From the NCBI RefSeq assembly GCF_014204325.1, contig NZ_JACHKT010000045.1, forward strand, positions 1 to 36,482: a DNA stretch of 36,482 nucleotides, written 5' to 3'. Under the pieces are notes generated by a model that was not told where the DNA came from, ran no database searches, and saw nothing but the letters and a program-made list of their open reading frames with translations. The position numbers and the translations under genes were made by a program. Of this stretch, positions 6,789-16,034 are shown in pieces. Within the stretch, counting starts at the first letter, position 1. Every line of letters begins with the position of its first letter. The stretch is from Arcicella rosea. GTDB taxonomy: Bacteria > Bacteroidota > Bacteroidia > Cytophagales > Spirosomataceae.

Positions 6789-8033
6789 TTATTTTTTGTC
6801 CACTAATTTACTTATTGTTTCTGTCAAAGAGTTTATTGATGTAAAGGTTTCTTTGGTAAAAGATGTATTAATTTTTAAGTCTTGATTTTCGGGAAATTTT
6901 AAGTCTAAACTCAGGAATTGCAACAGTATTTTTAAGTTTTCATCTTGTTTAGTTTCTGAATTGAATTTTTTAATAGCCAAAAAGGATAATATATATCTGT
7001 CAATTACAGTTTTGAATTTTAGAATATAAAAAGAGGTGTTTAAGCTGTTTTGGTATTGTTTAAGAAACCAAGCTCCCAAAAATTCAAAAAATAGAAACAT
7101 TAATGAGGTTGCTGTTAAAACGTAAATATGATAAGTTTGAAATCCTGTTTTGTGAAAATCACTAACCCAATAAAATATCAAAGTCAAATGAATTATTATA
7201 CCGAGTAGAATTATAAATATTCCTTGATGTAGTAAAGTTTGTGCTTTTTTATTGCTAATATTTGCTTGTTCTGTTAAGTTATTTCCCATATTTTGAAAAT
7301 AGTTTTCAAATGTAAATTCTGACGAAATATCTTTACTTTCATTATTTTCTAACTCGTTCACAATTTTTAGCAATTTTTCTTTGTCTGTATCTGAATTTTC
7401 AATTTCTGTTTTAAGGCTTCTAAGTTTTTCTTGAACTTCAATTTCATTGTTAATTTTAGACCTTGATTGAAATAAATATAATTTCTCTTTTTGATAAACT
7501 AATTCATTGTATAAGTCCGTTGGTGTAATTATTCTCAAAATCAATGGTAATAGTTCTGTTAGCAGTACAAGAATGGTTATTAATAAACCAATTGTTGCCG
7601 TTGAAGAATTTTTTGATTTTAGTGATTGTAATGACACAAGCTTTTCAATAAGTGAGAAACCTTCTACGTTAGGATTAAATATTGCTAATTGAAGCAATTC
7701 AGAAACTATAAATGCGATAATTGCACTAATTATAATTCTCGGTGCAATTTGAAATATTTTCGTCCTAAAATTAGACGATATGCCTGTATTTAGCACTCTA
7801 TCTATGTTAGTTAGAATTAAACTCCAAATTATCCCAAAGATAATTGCCAAGATATAAGAATAGAATATATAAAGTGACGCATAAAATCCAACAAAAAAAT
7901 TTAAAACTAAATTTAGAAAAGATATTAATCCAATTGTTGTGTGTCGGTTTTGTTCAGATTGTGGTGTTTCTCGTACAATTGAAGTGTCCGAGCCTGCAAA
8001 CCACCATAAAATTTGTTGTATAATGATATTCAT
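6789..8033 (-). CDS. DUF4407 family membrane protein
   Basis: A 414-aa inner-membrane protein. The start ILWWFAGSDTSIVRETP and the block IIWSLILTNIDRVL are typical of DUF4407. Predicted spans lie near residues 33-55, 58-76, 98-117 and 146-168, then a Glu/Lys-rich coiled coil at about 190-235 and two more spans near 271-290 and 303-322. Family function is unknown. Start chosen as the only ATG before the conserved WWFAG. The ATG lies 21 bases after the GTTAGC box of the 8054-8090 hairpin, without a recognisable promoter, and the stop abuts another box, so this gene fits the cassette layout best. Codon use is notably AT-rich. Confidence 0.85.
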   Translation of the reverse strand: MNIIIQQILWWFAGSDTSIVRETPQSEQNRHTTIGLISFLNLVLNFFVGFYASLYIFYSYILAIIFGIIWSLILTNIDRVLNTGISSNFRTKIFQIAPRIIISAIIAFIVSELLQLAIFNPNVEGFSLIEKLVSLQSLKSKNSSTATIGLLITILVLLTELLPLILRIITPTDLYNELVYQKEKLYLFQSRSKINNEIEVQEKLRSLKTEIENSDTDKEKLLKIVNELENNESKDISSEFTFENYFQNMGNNLTEQANISNKKAQTLLHQGIFIILLGIIIHLTLIFYWVSDFHKTGFQTYHIYVLTATSLMFLFFEFLGAWFLKQYQNSLNTSFYILKFKTVIDRYILSFLAIKKFNSETKQDENLKILLQFLSLDLKFPENQDLKINTSFTKETFTSINSLTETISKLVDKK

Positions 8034-8053
8034 TGTGTCGTTCGTTATAATTA

Positions 8054-8090
8054 CTGCTAACTCGTAAATATACGCATGTTAGCGTTTTTT
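8054..8090. repeat. Short GCTAAC/GTTAGC hairpin at the array edge
   Basis: GCTAAC (8056-8061) pairs with GTTAGC (8078-8083), with an inner stem CGTA/TACG, followed by a T run (8085-8091). It could be a terminator on the plus strand, but no plus-strand gene precedes it. On the minus strand its inner-edge GTTAGCAG precedes the DUF4407 start just as GTTACCAG precedes the 4540 start. It is the last such box before the ordinary chromosomal genes. Confidence 0.5.
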
Positions 8091-8336
8091 TCTAAAAATA
8101 ATTAATTGTTACAAACAAAGCTATTATTAGCTCTGTACAATTTATAAGTTATTTGTTTTCAAATATTTATATTTGTAATTTTCAAAAATAGAGTTTTTTA
8201 ACAATACAAAATAAGCATTGTACATTTTTGTATTGTTGGAGTTTTAACAAAACAAAATGCGAAGTGCAAAAACCATATTCTAACCATGTCGAAGTACTCC
8301 TAAAAAGCATCTCTTCTAAGCGGAATATGAGTGTTC

Positions 8337-8605
8337 CATTTAGTGAAGTGCCATTTTAATCTTTATACACACCACTTACATTTAGTGATATGTCATATCA
8401 ATCTTTATACACGACACTTGCATTTAGTAATATGCCCATTGAATCTTTATACACGCCACTTTCATTTAGTGAAATGTCATTTCAATCTTTATACACGTCA
8501 CTTACATTTAGTGATATGCCATTTCAATCTTTATACACGACGATTACATTTAGTGAAATGTCATTTTTTACTCCTCATTCACCACTCACCACTCACCACT
8601 CACAA
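8337..8605. repeat. 42-bp tandem array (21-bp half-units) and CCACT microsatellite
   Basis: Units start at 8337, 8379, 8421, 8463, 8505 and 8547, exactly 42 bp apart. A unit is CATTTAGTGAAATGTCATTTC followed by AATCTTTATACACGCCACTTA; the two 21-bp halves match at roughly 12 positions. The first half contains a short palindrome (GAAATGTCATTTC). Because 42 is a multiple of three, two plus-strand frames stay open over the array, but one unit carries a stop and the product would have no other signals, so coding is unlikely. The array is followed by tandem CACCACT words (8578-8605). The rest of 8092-8336 is AT-rich with nothing recognised. Confidence 0.8.
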
Positions 8606-9550
8606 CTACTTCTTATATTCTCTCATTTCCTCCATTCCTTGTTCGTAGCCTAATAGTAGCATTCTTTTGATGTCGTCTCTATTGAATGCTTGAATGTCGA
8701 TATTCAAATGGTGCTGTGGACGAATGATTTTTAGCTTTATTCTGGATTGACCTTTCAAAATGCCAAATTCACTTGGTGAACCATCTGCTGGTAAACATTC
8801 ATTTCTAAACTCTGCCCAATCTAAATCTGCATTCAAACACTCGTTTACGGCAATATCCATTACTCTATCAACCAAAGCCAAAAGATTTCCATAAGGGAAG
8901 TATCCACCATCAATGTTGCGAGTATGGCAAGCCACACAAATGATTTCGGTAGCACCGTCTTGAATAGCTTTCTTTACGGGTGCAACATCACGCATACCTC
9001 CATCTAAAAATGCCATATTGTTTTGTCCACCGATATTCACAACGGGCATCAAGATTGGAATGGCTGAAGATGCCATGATATAGTCAAGGAAATGATCATA
9101 AGAAGGATTGGCATAGACGATATTTCCGTTGATTATATCGACAGCTCCAACTTTTAATTGAATGGGACTGGCATTTATATTCCTCATCGAAATATTATTA
9201 TCCAGAATTTCTCTTAGTGGAGTAGTATCTAATAAACCTTCAAAGTTTCTACGGATGGCACTGAGTCCTAGTTCGTAAGTGCCACGTCTCAACGACAAAC
9301 ATTCTGGAGCGTAAATATTATTCACCCAAAAGTCATTCAAATCTTTCGTTGCCTGATTCAAATCAATATAGCCGTCGTTTTCTATACTTTGTCTGCCAAA
9401 ACTATTGATTAAATAAGAGGCATTCATACTGCCTGCCGAAATACCATAGATAGCATCTGGAGAAAATCCTGTTTCAAAAACTGCTTTTACAACCCCTGCC
9501 TGATACGCACCTTTTACTGACCCACCCGCCAAAACTAAAATTTTACTCAT
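8606..9550 (-). CDS. Patatin-like phospholipase
   Basis: A 314-aa serine lipase of the patatin family. The oxyanion loop GGSVKGAYQAG is at residues 9-19, the nucleophile elbow GISAGS places Ser39, and LDGGMRD (about 185) gives the catalytic Asp. No signal peptide, so cytosolic or membrane-associated; the likely reaction is hydrolysis of an acyl ester of a phospholipid. A longer frame begins at 9598, but the extra 16 residues do not resemble the family and MSKILVLAGG starts directly at strand 1, so ATG 9550 is preferred. It is divergently placed from the prenyl synthase gene at 9717, the gap serving both promoters. Confidence 0.88.
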   Translation of the reverse strand: MSKILVLAGGSVKGAYQAGVVKAVFETGFSPDAIYGISAGSMNASYLINSFGRQSIENDGYIDLNQATKDLNDFWVNNIYAPECLSLRRGTYELGLSAIRRNFEGLLDTTPLREILDNNISMRNINASPIQLKVGAVDIINGNIVYANPSYDHFLDYIMASSAIPILMPVVNIGGQNNMAFLDGGMRDVAPVKKAIQDGATEIICVACHTRNIDGGYFPYGNLLALVDRVMDIAVNECLNADLDWAEFRNECLPADGSPSEFGILKGQSRIKLKIIRPQHHLNIDIQAFNRDDIKRMLLLGYEQGMEEMREYKK

Positions 9551-9716
9551 GGTTAAATATTGTTTTATAGATACTCCGTCAACGTTAAGGATGAACAATT
9601 TTGTATAACGAACGATTCATCAATTAACGAACTAAAAAAATAATTTCAGGTTATTAATTCAAGCAATATACATTTTTTTAGAGAAAAGCGTAATTTGCAA
9701 ACCATTTAAAAATCTT

Positions 9717-10691
9717 ATGAATTTATCTATCAAAGAAATACAAGCTCCAATCCTTACTGAAATGAATGCCTTCGAAGGAAAGTTTAAGGAGTTTATGAAA
9801 ACAAAGGTGATGCTCTTGGACACGATAATGAATTATATCGTCCAAAGAAAAGGGAAACAGTTACGTCCGATGTTTGTATTTTTATCGGCTGGTATTTGTG
9901 GTACAATCACCGAAAAAACATATCGTGGAGCTGCTTTAATCGAGTTATTGCACACTGCTTCTTTAGTGCATGACGACGTGGTGGACGATTCTAATTACCG
10001 TCGTGGGTTCTTCTCGGTAAATGCCCTTTGGAAAAACAAAATCGCTGTGTTGGTAGGAGATTATTTATTGACGAGAGGACTTTTACTCTCTGTTCAGCAT
10101 AATGATTTTGAAAACCTGAAAATCATTTCTACCGCTTTTCAAGAGATAACCGAAGGAGAATTATTGCAGATAGAAAAAGCTCGTCGCTTAGACATTACCG
10201 AAGATGTTTACTTTGAAATTATCCGACAAAAAACGGCTACTTTAATTGCTGCTTGCTGTGCAGCTGGTGCGAGTTCTGTGGGTGCAGATGAAGAAACCGT
10301 TGCCAAAGCACATTCTTTCGGGGAAAAAGTAGGCATTGCTTTCCAAATTAAAGACGACCTTTTTGATTATGGAGATGCTGAAATCGGAAAACCATTAGGC
10401 ATTGATATTAAAGAAAAGAAAATGACACTTCCATTGATTTACGCATTGAATAAAGCTAATTGGAGTACCAAGCGTAACATCATCAATATCATCAAAAATG
10501 AATCGGACAATCCTAAAAAAGTAGCAGAAGTAATTTCATTTGTAAAACAATCTGGCGGATTGGAATATGCTACCAAAGTAATGAAAAACATTGTTGAAGA
10601 AGCACAAAACATTCTTTCAACTTTCCCAGATTCTATCTATAAAAAATCTTTAGCAGGACTTGTTCAATTTACGATTGAACGAGCGAAGTAA
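9717..10691 (+). CDS. Polyprenyl diphosphate synthase
   Basis: A 324-aa trans-isoprenyl diphosphate synthase that extends allylic diphosphates with isopentenyl diphosphate. GKQLRPMFVFLS precedes the first Asp-rich motif DDVVDD (86-91); the second is QIKDDLFDYGD (DD at 212-213), followed by GKPLGIDIKEKKMTLPL. The residues just before the first motif are small (LLHTASLVHDD), consistent with a long-chain product; the likely use is the side chain of menaquinone, as in IspB/octaprenyl synthases, although chain length cannot be read. Start is the first ATG, with a near-consensus -7 box (TAATTTG) about 30 bases upstream. The frame ends cleanly at 10691. Confidence 0.9.
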   Translation: MNLSIKEIQAPILTEMNAFEGKFKEFMKTKVMLLDTIMNYIVQRKGKQLRPMFVFLSAGICGTITEKTYRGAALIELLHTASLVHDDVVDDSNYRRGFFSVNALWKNKIAVLVGDYLLTRGLLLSVQHNDFENLKIISTAFQEITEGELLQIEKARRLDITEDVYFEIIRQKTATLIAACCAAGASSVGADEETVAKAHSFGEKVGIAFQIKDDLFDYGDAEIGKPLGIDIKEKKMTLPLIYALNKANWSTKRNIINIIKNESDNPKKVAEVISFVKQSGGLEYATKVMKNIVEEAQNILSTFPDSIYKKSLAGLVQFTIERAK

Positions 10692-10799
10692 ACTTTGTTA
10701 GCTTTGATAATTTTTTAAATTTGTCAAAGCTAATTAATCAATCTGATTTAGAATATTATTTGGTTTTTGATTCATTTTTGAACAATAAACCAAACGAAT

Positions 10800-11010
10800 C
10801 CTATCTCCGAGATAGGATTTTCCATCTTTTTGATAAGTTGTCCTATCTCTGAGATAGCTTGTTCCATCATTTTTATAGCTTGTCCTATTTCTGAGATAGG
10901 ATTTCCCATCTTTTTAATAGGTCGTCCTATCTCCTAGATAGGTTTTTTCGTCTTTTAGATAGCTTCTTCCATCATTTTGATAGGTCATCCTATCTTTGAG
11001 ATAGATTTTA
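10800..11010. repeat. 21-bp tandem array, ten units
   Basis: Ten consecutive 21-bp units from 10800 to 11009, alternating in type: CCTATCTCCGAGATAGGATTT (split as CCTATCTCCGAG and ATAGGATTT) then TCCATCTTTTTGATAAGTTGT-like. The first type holds the palindrome CCTATCTC/GAGATAGG, so the super-period is 42 bp. Units are diverged by substitution without length change. It fills most of the gap 10692-11055 between two converging genes. No gene is seen in that gap. Confidence 0.85.
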
Positions 11011-11055
11011 TTAGGACAAGACGTCGAGAAACAGGAGTTTAGTGATACCCACTTG

Positions 11056-13458
11056 CTAAAACTCTTTAGAAAACTTATTATCTAATAGTTTTTCCTTGAA
11101 AGCAGATTTGAAAGTATAAGCTAATGTCAGCATAACTGCCCTTGTATCAGCTTTTTGGCTACGATTGCTTGTAAATTCGTTGGTGAAATTTTTAGAACCA
11201 CTCTTTAAAGTATTAAATACATCAACTACTACTAGACCTAATCTAGTATTCCCTTTGCCAAGCTTTTGTTGAAATCCTAAATCTACATTATACAAGGCTA
11301 TCAATCTACCTTGAGGAGTAGTCGCTGCTGAATTATAATTGGCTATGATTTGTAATTTACCACCTTTACTTACCGCAAAATTATTAATTAACTTTCCATA
11401 CCAGTTAAAAGAGCTTTGGATAGCATCACTTGACACATTACTTCCATTTAGTTTTTGTTGAAATAATGAAATGCTGGCATTCAAATCATAAAAATCTGTT
11501 GGTTTAGCTGTGAAGATATTCTCCAAGCCATAGCTATCTGAACTACCGATATTATTGGGTAAGTTAAGTACTGTACCATCATTTTGAGAGATAAAAAAGT
11601 TTCTAATCGTATTATTGGCATGTCTGTAAAATACATTTGATGAAAGTGAAATTTTGTCCCATTCTTTATTATAACTGATTTCTATTGCATCAATAATTTC
11701 AGGCTTTAAATTCGGATTGCCACTATGCGGATTCAAAGCATCTGTTATATCCACAAAAGGATTTAACTGCCCCAAACCCGGACGGTTAATTCTTTTACCA
11801 TAACTAAGCTTCCAAAATTCATCAGCATTGATAAAGTAACTAATATTAGCCGTTGGAAAAAGCTTCAAATAATTGTTAGTGAAATGCGTACTGTTATTTT
11901 GCGTTTCGCCATTGTTATTTACTTGTTCGGCTCTGAGTCCAAGTTCATACTTTACTTTAGGTTGTTCTGCCGTTCCGAAATAGGAATGATAAAGGGCATA
12001 AACCGCATGAACTTGTTCGTTAAAATTAAAAATATTGCTAGAGGCAGAATTAATAACATAGCTATTTTCAACCTTATCAGCCATTTCAAAGTCAGTTTTA
12101 ATACTACGAAAAATTCCTTTGTAACCAGTTTCTAGGATTCCTTTTTCAGAGATTGGTAAAGTATAATCAACCTTGGCATTTGAAATAATACCATTTTCGT
12201 AATTGTGTGTTCTTTGCCAGAAAATCGCTCCGATATTATTCGCATTTCCGTCGATATTTTGTGTTGAAATATCAGTATTTTCCTTTCCGTTTTCAATAGA
12301 TGAAGTAATACTTGCTGATAATGCCTTTTGAGGATTATCGTATTTACGATTGTAATTCATGGCAAACTCTGCAACTTTTGAACGCTTATATTCCCATGAA
12401 TGCCGATTATTACCAGTATTAAAATTGTTATTTTGTTTTAGAATAATACTATTCAAGAATTCATCATTGTCTTGTCCTTCAAGATTCCCGATGGCTTCAA
12501 AAGCGAAAGTGTTTTTTTCATTCGGTGCAAAATCTACATTTAATTTTAGGTTTTGTAAACGCTCTACTCTTTCATCATTTCTATCTTGATTGATGTAATA
12601 TTTATCAGATAAATTGAAATTGGTTCGATTACTGGTAATATGTTTCGTTCTACCAGCAAAGCGATTATCATAACCTACGCCAACATTCCATTTGTCAGTT
12701 TTATGGTTAATCAGCAAAGCACTATTTGCTCTTTCTCTAGAACCCATTCCACCACCAATAGCGATGGCTCCATTCGTGCCATTTTGTGTATTTTTCTTGA
12801 GTTTAATATTGATAATTCCACTTTCCGCATTGGCATCATATTTTGCCGAAGCACTGTTAATGATTTCAATACTTTCAATACTACTTGCTGGAATTTGGTC
12901 GGTATTGGCAAGATTTGAATTTCTCCCATTAATTAAAATCGAAGGCGTTTTTCCTCTTAAAGTTATCACTCCTTCAGCATCAACCGATACGGTGGGCGTA
13001 TTTTTCAAAAGGTCGGTCGCCGTTCCGCCCAATTGCGTAATATTGGTATTTGCATTGACGATGAAACCCTCGGTAGTTTTTTCTATGAGTTTCTTTTGAG
13101 AAGTAACTACGACTTCGTTCAAGAGTTTATCATCTGTGGATAACATCAAATCCTTTAAAAAATAAGGACTGTTTTGTTCGGATAAAGTAATGTTCTGAAT
13201 GAATGTTTTGTAGCCAATCAGACTGACTTTCATCAAATAGTTTCCTAGATTGATGTTTTCAAAGGAAAAATGCCCTAAAGAATCTGAACTTGTGAAGTAA
13301 ACGATTTTGGTAGCATCTGGAAGTTTAGATAAAGTAATAGTCGCAAATTCTATAGGTTCTTGATTGGCGGTTAAATTCCCAGCAATACTTCCTGATTTTT
13401 GAGCAAATGCTACGGAACTTAATATGCTAAAGCAAAATAATATAAGGATTTTCTTCAT
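11056..13458 (-). CDS. Outer-membrane beta-barrel protein, TonB-receptor type
   Basis: An 800-aa exported protein. A signal peptide ends near SSVAFA/QKSG (residue 19). Residues about 24-105 form a carboxypeptidase-regulatory-like domain (SIAGNLTANQEPIEFATITL), then a plug-like region (LLNEVVVTSQK, DLLKNTPTVSVDAEGVITLRG, SIESIEIINSASAKYDA) and a beta-barrel with NKEWDKISLSSNVFYRH and GLVVVDVFNTL, as in the OMP_b-brl_3 group. The C-terminal residue is Phe. Such proteins are outer-membrane receptors or transporters; the substrate is unknown. The gene directly follows a response regulator/histidine kinase pair in the same direction, with its own promoter box in the gap, suggesting that the pair controls it. 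Confidence 0.9.
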   Translation of the reverse strand: MKKILILFCFSILSSVAFAQKSGSIAGNLTANQEPIEFATITLSKLPDATKIVYFTSSDSLGHFSFENINLGNYLMKVSLIGYKTFIQNITLSEQNSPYFLKDLMLSTDDKLLNEVVVTSQKKLIEKTTEGFIVNANTNITQLGGTATDLLKNTPTVSVDAEGVITLRGKTPSILINGRNSNLANTDQIPASSIESIEIINSASAKYDANAESGIINIKLKKNTQNGTNGAIAIGGGMGSRERANSALLINHKTDKWNVGVGYDNRFAGRTKHITSNRTNFNLSDKYYINQDRNDERVERLQNLKLNVDFAPNEKNTFAFEAIGNLEGQDNDEFLNSIILKQNNNFNTGNNRHSWEYKRSKVAEFAMNYNRKYDNPQKALSASITSSIENGKENTDISTQNIDGNANNIGAIFWQRTHNYENGIISNAKVDYTLPISEKGILETGYKGIFRSIKTDFEMADKVENSYVINSASSNIFNFNEQVHAVYALYHSYFGTAEQPKVKYELGLRAEQVNNNGETQNNSTHFTNNYLKLFPTANISYFINADEFWKLSYGKRINRPGLGQLNPFVDITDALNPHSGNPNLKPEIIDAIEISYNKEWDKISLSSNVFYRHANNTIRNFFISQNDGTVLNLPNNIGSSDSYGLENIFTAKPTDFYDLNASISLFQQKLNGSNVSSDAIQSSFNWYGKLINNFAVSKGGKLQIIANYNSAATTPQGRLIALYNVDLGFQQKLGKGNTRLGLVVVDVFNTLKSGSKNFTNEFTSNRSQKADTRAVMLTLAYTFKSAFKEKLLDNKFSKEF

Positions 13459-13481
13459 TGTTTTTTAATATTAATTTGAAG

Positions 13482-13489
13482 CAAAGATA
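13482..13489 (-). promoter_or_regulatory. -7 promoter box TATCTTTG
   Basis: TATCTTTG on the minus strand lies 23 bases before the ATG of the outer-membrane beta-barrel gene and matches TAnnTTTG. It sits in the 60-base gap after the histidine kinase gene, so the receptor gene can be transcribed separately. Confidence 0.55.
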
Positions 13490-13518
13490 TTGGTCAAATT
13501 AGAAGAAATTTTGAGTTT

Positions 13519-14787
13519 TTAGAATGCTATAGAAAAAGTATGCAGCTTATTCTGAAAGGAGTAAGAAACAGTCCATTGATTCAAATCAGCAATGGCTTTG
13601 ATAATGGATAAACCCAAGCCATTGCCTTGTGAAGAAGGATTTGATTTTGAAAAACGAGTAAATAATTTGTCATTATTCAAAGCCTCAGGAATGCCAGTAT
13701 TCGTAAAAACTAAAGTATGATTACTGAGTGAAATGTGAATACTACCTTTATTGACGTTATGACGAATTGCATTTAAGAACAAATTACTCACTAAAATTTC
13801 TGTAAGGACAAAATTCGCCTTCACCATTACAGTGTCATCTATCTCTAACTTGATTTTAATATTTTTGGCAATAGCTTGTTCAGAAAAGAAATCAAGAGGC
13901 TTTTTAATCAATTCTGCTAAATTAAAATGGATGGTTTCATTGTATTGAGGAGTATTGATTTTTGAAAGTAGCAAGAGGTTTTTGTTCATACGATTTAATT
14001 TAGAAACCGTATCATTCATCGAACTCAGTATCTCAAATTGTTCATGAGTAACATCCGAAAGTTGCAAAAGTGTGTCTATTTTACCTTGAAAAACAGCCAA
14101 AGGCGTTTGTAATTCATGCGCAGCATTTTCTATAAATTCCTTTTGTGATTGATAAACTTGAATATTGGTACTGATGAGTTTTTTTAGGCTTTTATTCAAT
14201 TGTTCAAATTCTTTGATGTTAGATTGTTGAAAAGTAGGAGCATCATGTTTTTCGAGATTGAATTGTTCTATTTTTTGTAAAGTATCATAAAAACTTTTCC
14301 ATAAATACTTAGAAGTGAATTTGGCAAACATTAAAATAACAGCCAACAAAACGAACAAAATACCTAAATAAAAACGTCCGAGCGTAGCGATTAAATCTTC
14401 TGACTCAACCAAATTAAGCTGAATCATCAATACTGCTTTTTGATGTTGAATCTTGATTTTAGTGTATAAAATTCGATAGGGTTCCCATTCCGAAACCAAA
14501 GTATCATAGTTATTTTGCTCGATAATATGATTAAATTCTTTACTCGCTACAGTATCTGGCAAGATTTTAATATCTCTATTAAAACGATTCCATTGTTGAA
14601 TGTCTTCAATTTTTAGATTGGGTAAATTGTAGGCGATGAATTCATCTTTTCTTTGGAAAATCGCTTCGTCAACATCTTCTTTATAAAGGTTATCCATTGC
14701 CCAATAAACAAATGGGTAGCTCGACAACAGAACAATTGTCGTGAAAATGCTATAAAAAAGTAAGGTTTTATGGAGTAACCCTTTCAT
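13519..14787 (-). CDS. Sensor histidine kinase
   Basis: A 422-aa membrane sensor kinase. The first span is near residues 7-30, a periplasmic sensor region of about 105 aa follows, and the second span is near 140-157. The dimerisation box is ENAAHELQTPLAVFQGK with phospho-accepting His at about 224; the N box is NLFLNAIRHN and the G box GNGLGLSIIK, typical of the HisKA/HATPase group. ATG 14787 is chosen over 14796 because it gives the usual four-base ATGA overlap with the response regulator stop. It should phosphorylate that regulator. The sensed signal is unknown; the adjacent outer-membrane receptor gene may supply or respond to it. Confidence 0.92.
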   Translation of the reverse strand: MKGLLHKTLLFYSIFTTIVLLSSYPFVYWAMDNLYKEDVDEAIFQRKDEFIAYNLPNLKIEDIQQWNRFNRDIKILPDTVASKEFNHIIEQNNYDTLVSEWEPYRILYTKIKIQHQKAVLMIQLNLVESEDLIATLGRFYLGILFVLLAVILMFAKFTSKYLWKSFYDTLQKIEQFNLEKHDAPTFQQSNIKEFEQLNKSLKKLISTNIQVYQSQKEFIENAAHELQTPLAVFQGKIDTLLQLSDVTHEQFEILSSMNDTVSKLNRMNKNLLLLSKINTPQYNETIHFNLAELIKKPLDFFSEQAIAKNIKIKLEIDDTVMVKANFVLTEILVSNLFLNAIRHNVNKGSIHISLSNHTLVFTNTGIPEALNNDKLFTRFSKSNPSSQGNGLGLSIIKAIADLNQWTVSYSFQNKLHTFSIAF

Positions 14788-15458
14788 GCTTCCCATTTAT
14801 ATCCTAAGCCATAAACTGATTTTACATAATCCTGACAGCCAGCTTCGTTTAATTTCTTTTTCAAATTTTTAATATGAGCATACACAAAATTGTGGTTATC
14901 GAGCATATCAGCCATGTCGCCAGAAAGATGTTCTGCTAAAGCACTTTTTGAAAGTACTTTTTTATGATTACCGATTAAATAAAGTAATAAATCAATTTCC
15001 TTTTTGGTAAAATCAATCTTTACATCATTGACGGATACTGTTTTGGCAAAAAAATCAATTTGAATTTCGTTGAATTTAATGATATTATTGCCATTAAAGT
15101 TTTTTCGTCTGACTAAAGAATGTATCCTTACCAGTAATTCAGATAAATGAAATGGTTTGGTCAGAAAATCATCAGCACCCAAGTTAAAACCTTCTAAACG
15201 AGTATCTAAAGATTCAATAGCAGAAATGATAATGATACCATCAGATTTATTTAAGCTTTTCAACGTTTTCAAAACTTCAAATCCATTGCCATCAGGCAAC
15301 ATTAAATCTAACAGAATACAGTCATATTCATAATTAGCAATTTTCTCTAAAGCCTCCTGAACTTTGTGCGTTACTTCACAGATAATATCGTTCGTTTTAA
15401 GATAGCTTTTGATGCTATTAGAAATCTCTTTTTCGTCCTCGATGAGTAATATTTTCAT
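14784..15458 (-). CDS. OmpR-family response regulator
   Basis: A 224-aa two-domain regulator. The receiver domain (about 1-118) has the acidic pocket EDE (7-9), the phospho-acceptor Asp51 in CILLDLMLPDGNG and Lys101 in FLTKPF. The C-terminal winged helix (about 130-222) has TKKEIDLLLYLIGN, VYAHIKNLKKKL and YVKSVYGLGYKWEA, typical of OmpR/PhoB. It is the first gene of the operon with the kinase, overlapping it by four bases. It is divergent from the toxin-antitoxin operon at 15618. Likely targets are its own operon and the beta-barrel gene downstream. Confidence 0.93.
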   Translation of the reverse strand: MKILLIEDEKEISNSIKSYLKTNDIICEVTHKVQEALEKIANYEYDCILLDLMLPDGNGFEVLKTLKSLNKSDGIIIISAIESLDTRLEGFNLGADDFLTKPFHLSELLVRIHSLVRRKNFNGNNIIKFNEIQIDFFAKTVSVNDVKIDFTKKEIDLLLYLIGNHKKVLSKSALAEHLSGDMADMLDNHNFVYAHIKNLKKKLNEAGCQDYVKSVYGLGYKWEA

Positions 15459-15617
15459 TTGATAAAGGTCACATTTAATTTTGAAGAAAAATTGAATTTT
15501 ATCGTTTGCGTGCTTTACTTGTTAAATATCTTCGAATAGGGATAACAATTACAAGGATACTTCATTATATTTACTAGTGTTTATTTTAATTTGTCAAATT
15601 ATAATCCCCTTAATACT

Positions 15618-16034
15618 ATGGAATTAGAGCAATTAGATAGTTTAGATAACGGAGAGACTAAAGAAGTTAACTTAAATAAGGATATTACTAGGAATACAAG
15701 ACATAATGTAAAAAGAATAGGAAATATCTCTAATATAAATAGTTATTCATCTCCAAGATTTAAAACTAATAAAAGTAGCATATCTGTTATTCCAGTTCAA
15801 AAGTTACGTGTTACCACAAACAATCGTTTATCACCAAGAAATACATTAGAACAATCAGCCTTATATGAACATGGATTATCAGTTTTTGGCGATTCTAGGA
15901 AATTTGAAAATTGGCTAAGAAAACCTAATGATGCTCTTGATGAAAAGATTCCTTTTGATTTATTAAATACAGCAGAGGGGATAAAAAAAGTAGATGACAT
16001 TTTAGGTAGAATCGAACATGGAATTTTTTCATAA
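15618..16034 (+). CDS. MbcA/ParS/Xre-type antitoxin
   Basis: A 138-aa antitoxin. The last 70 residues match the MbcA/ParS/Xre toxin-binding domain: RLSPRNTLEQSALYEHGLSV, FGDSRKFENWLRKPN and DDILGRIEHGIFS. The first roughly 65 residues are polar and rich in Asn, Ser and Lys, and I cannot find the helix-turn-helix that usually occupies this part. The frame could extend to a TTG at 15591, but ATG 15618 is the first normal start. The stop overlaps the toxin start (TAATG), so the two are coupled. It should neutralise the RES toxin by direct binding; self-regulation by DNA binding is uncertain. Confidence 0.8.
   Translation: MELEQLDSLDNGETKEVNLNKDITRNTRHNVKRIGNISNINSYSSPRFKTNKSSISVIPVQKLRVTTNNRLSPRNTLEQSALYEHGLSVFGDSRKFENWLRKPNDALDEKIPFDLLNTAEGIKKVDDILGRIEHGIFS

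Noticed and set aside
8337-8570. Possible CRISPR array
   Set aside because: Units are contiguous and similar over their whole length; there are no unique spacers and no cas genes.
8331-8653. Plus-strand ORFs over the 42-bp array
   Set aside because: They stay open only because the period is a multiple of three; the product is a 14-residue repeat with no other signal and it runs into the patatin gene on the other strand.
12640-13099. Plus-strand ORFs within the outer-membrane receptor gene
   Set aside because: Antisense shadows; the minus-strand frame has signal peptide, plug and barrel signatures.
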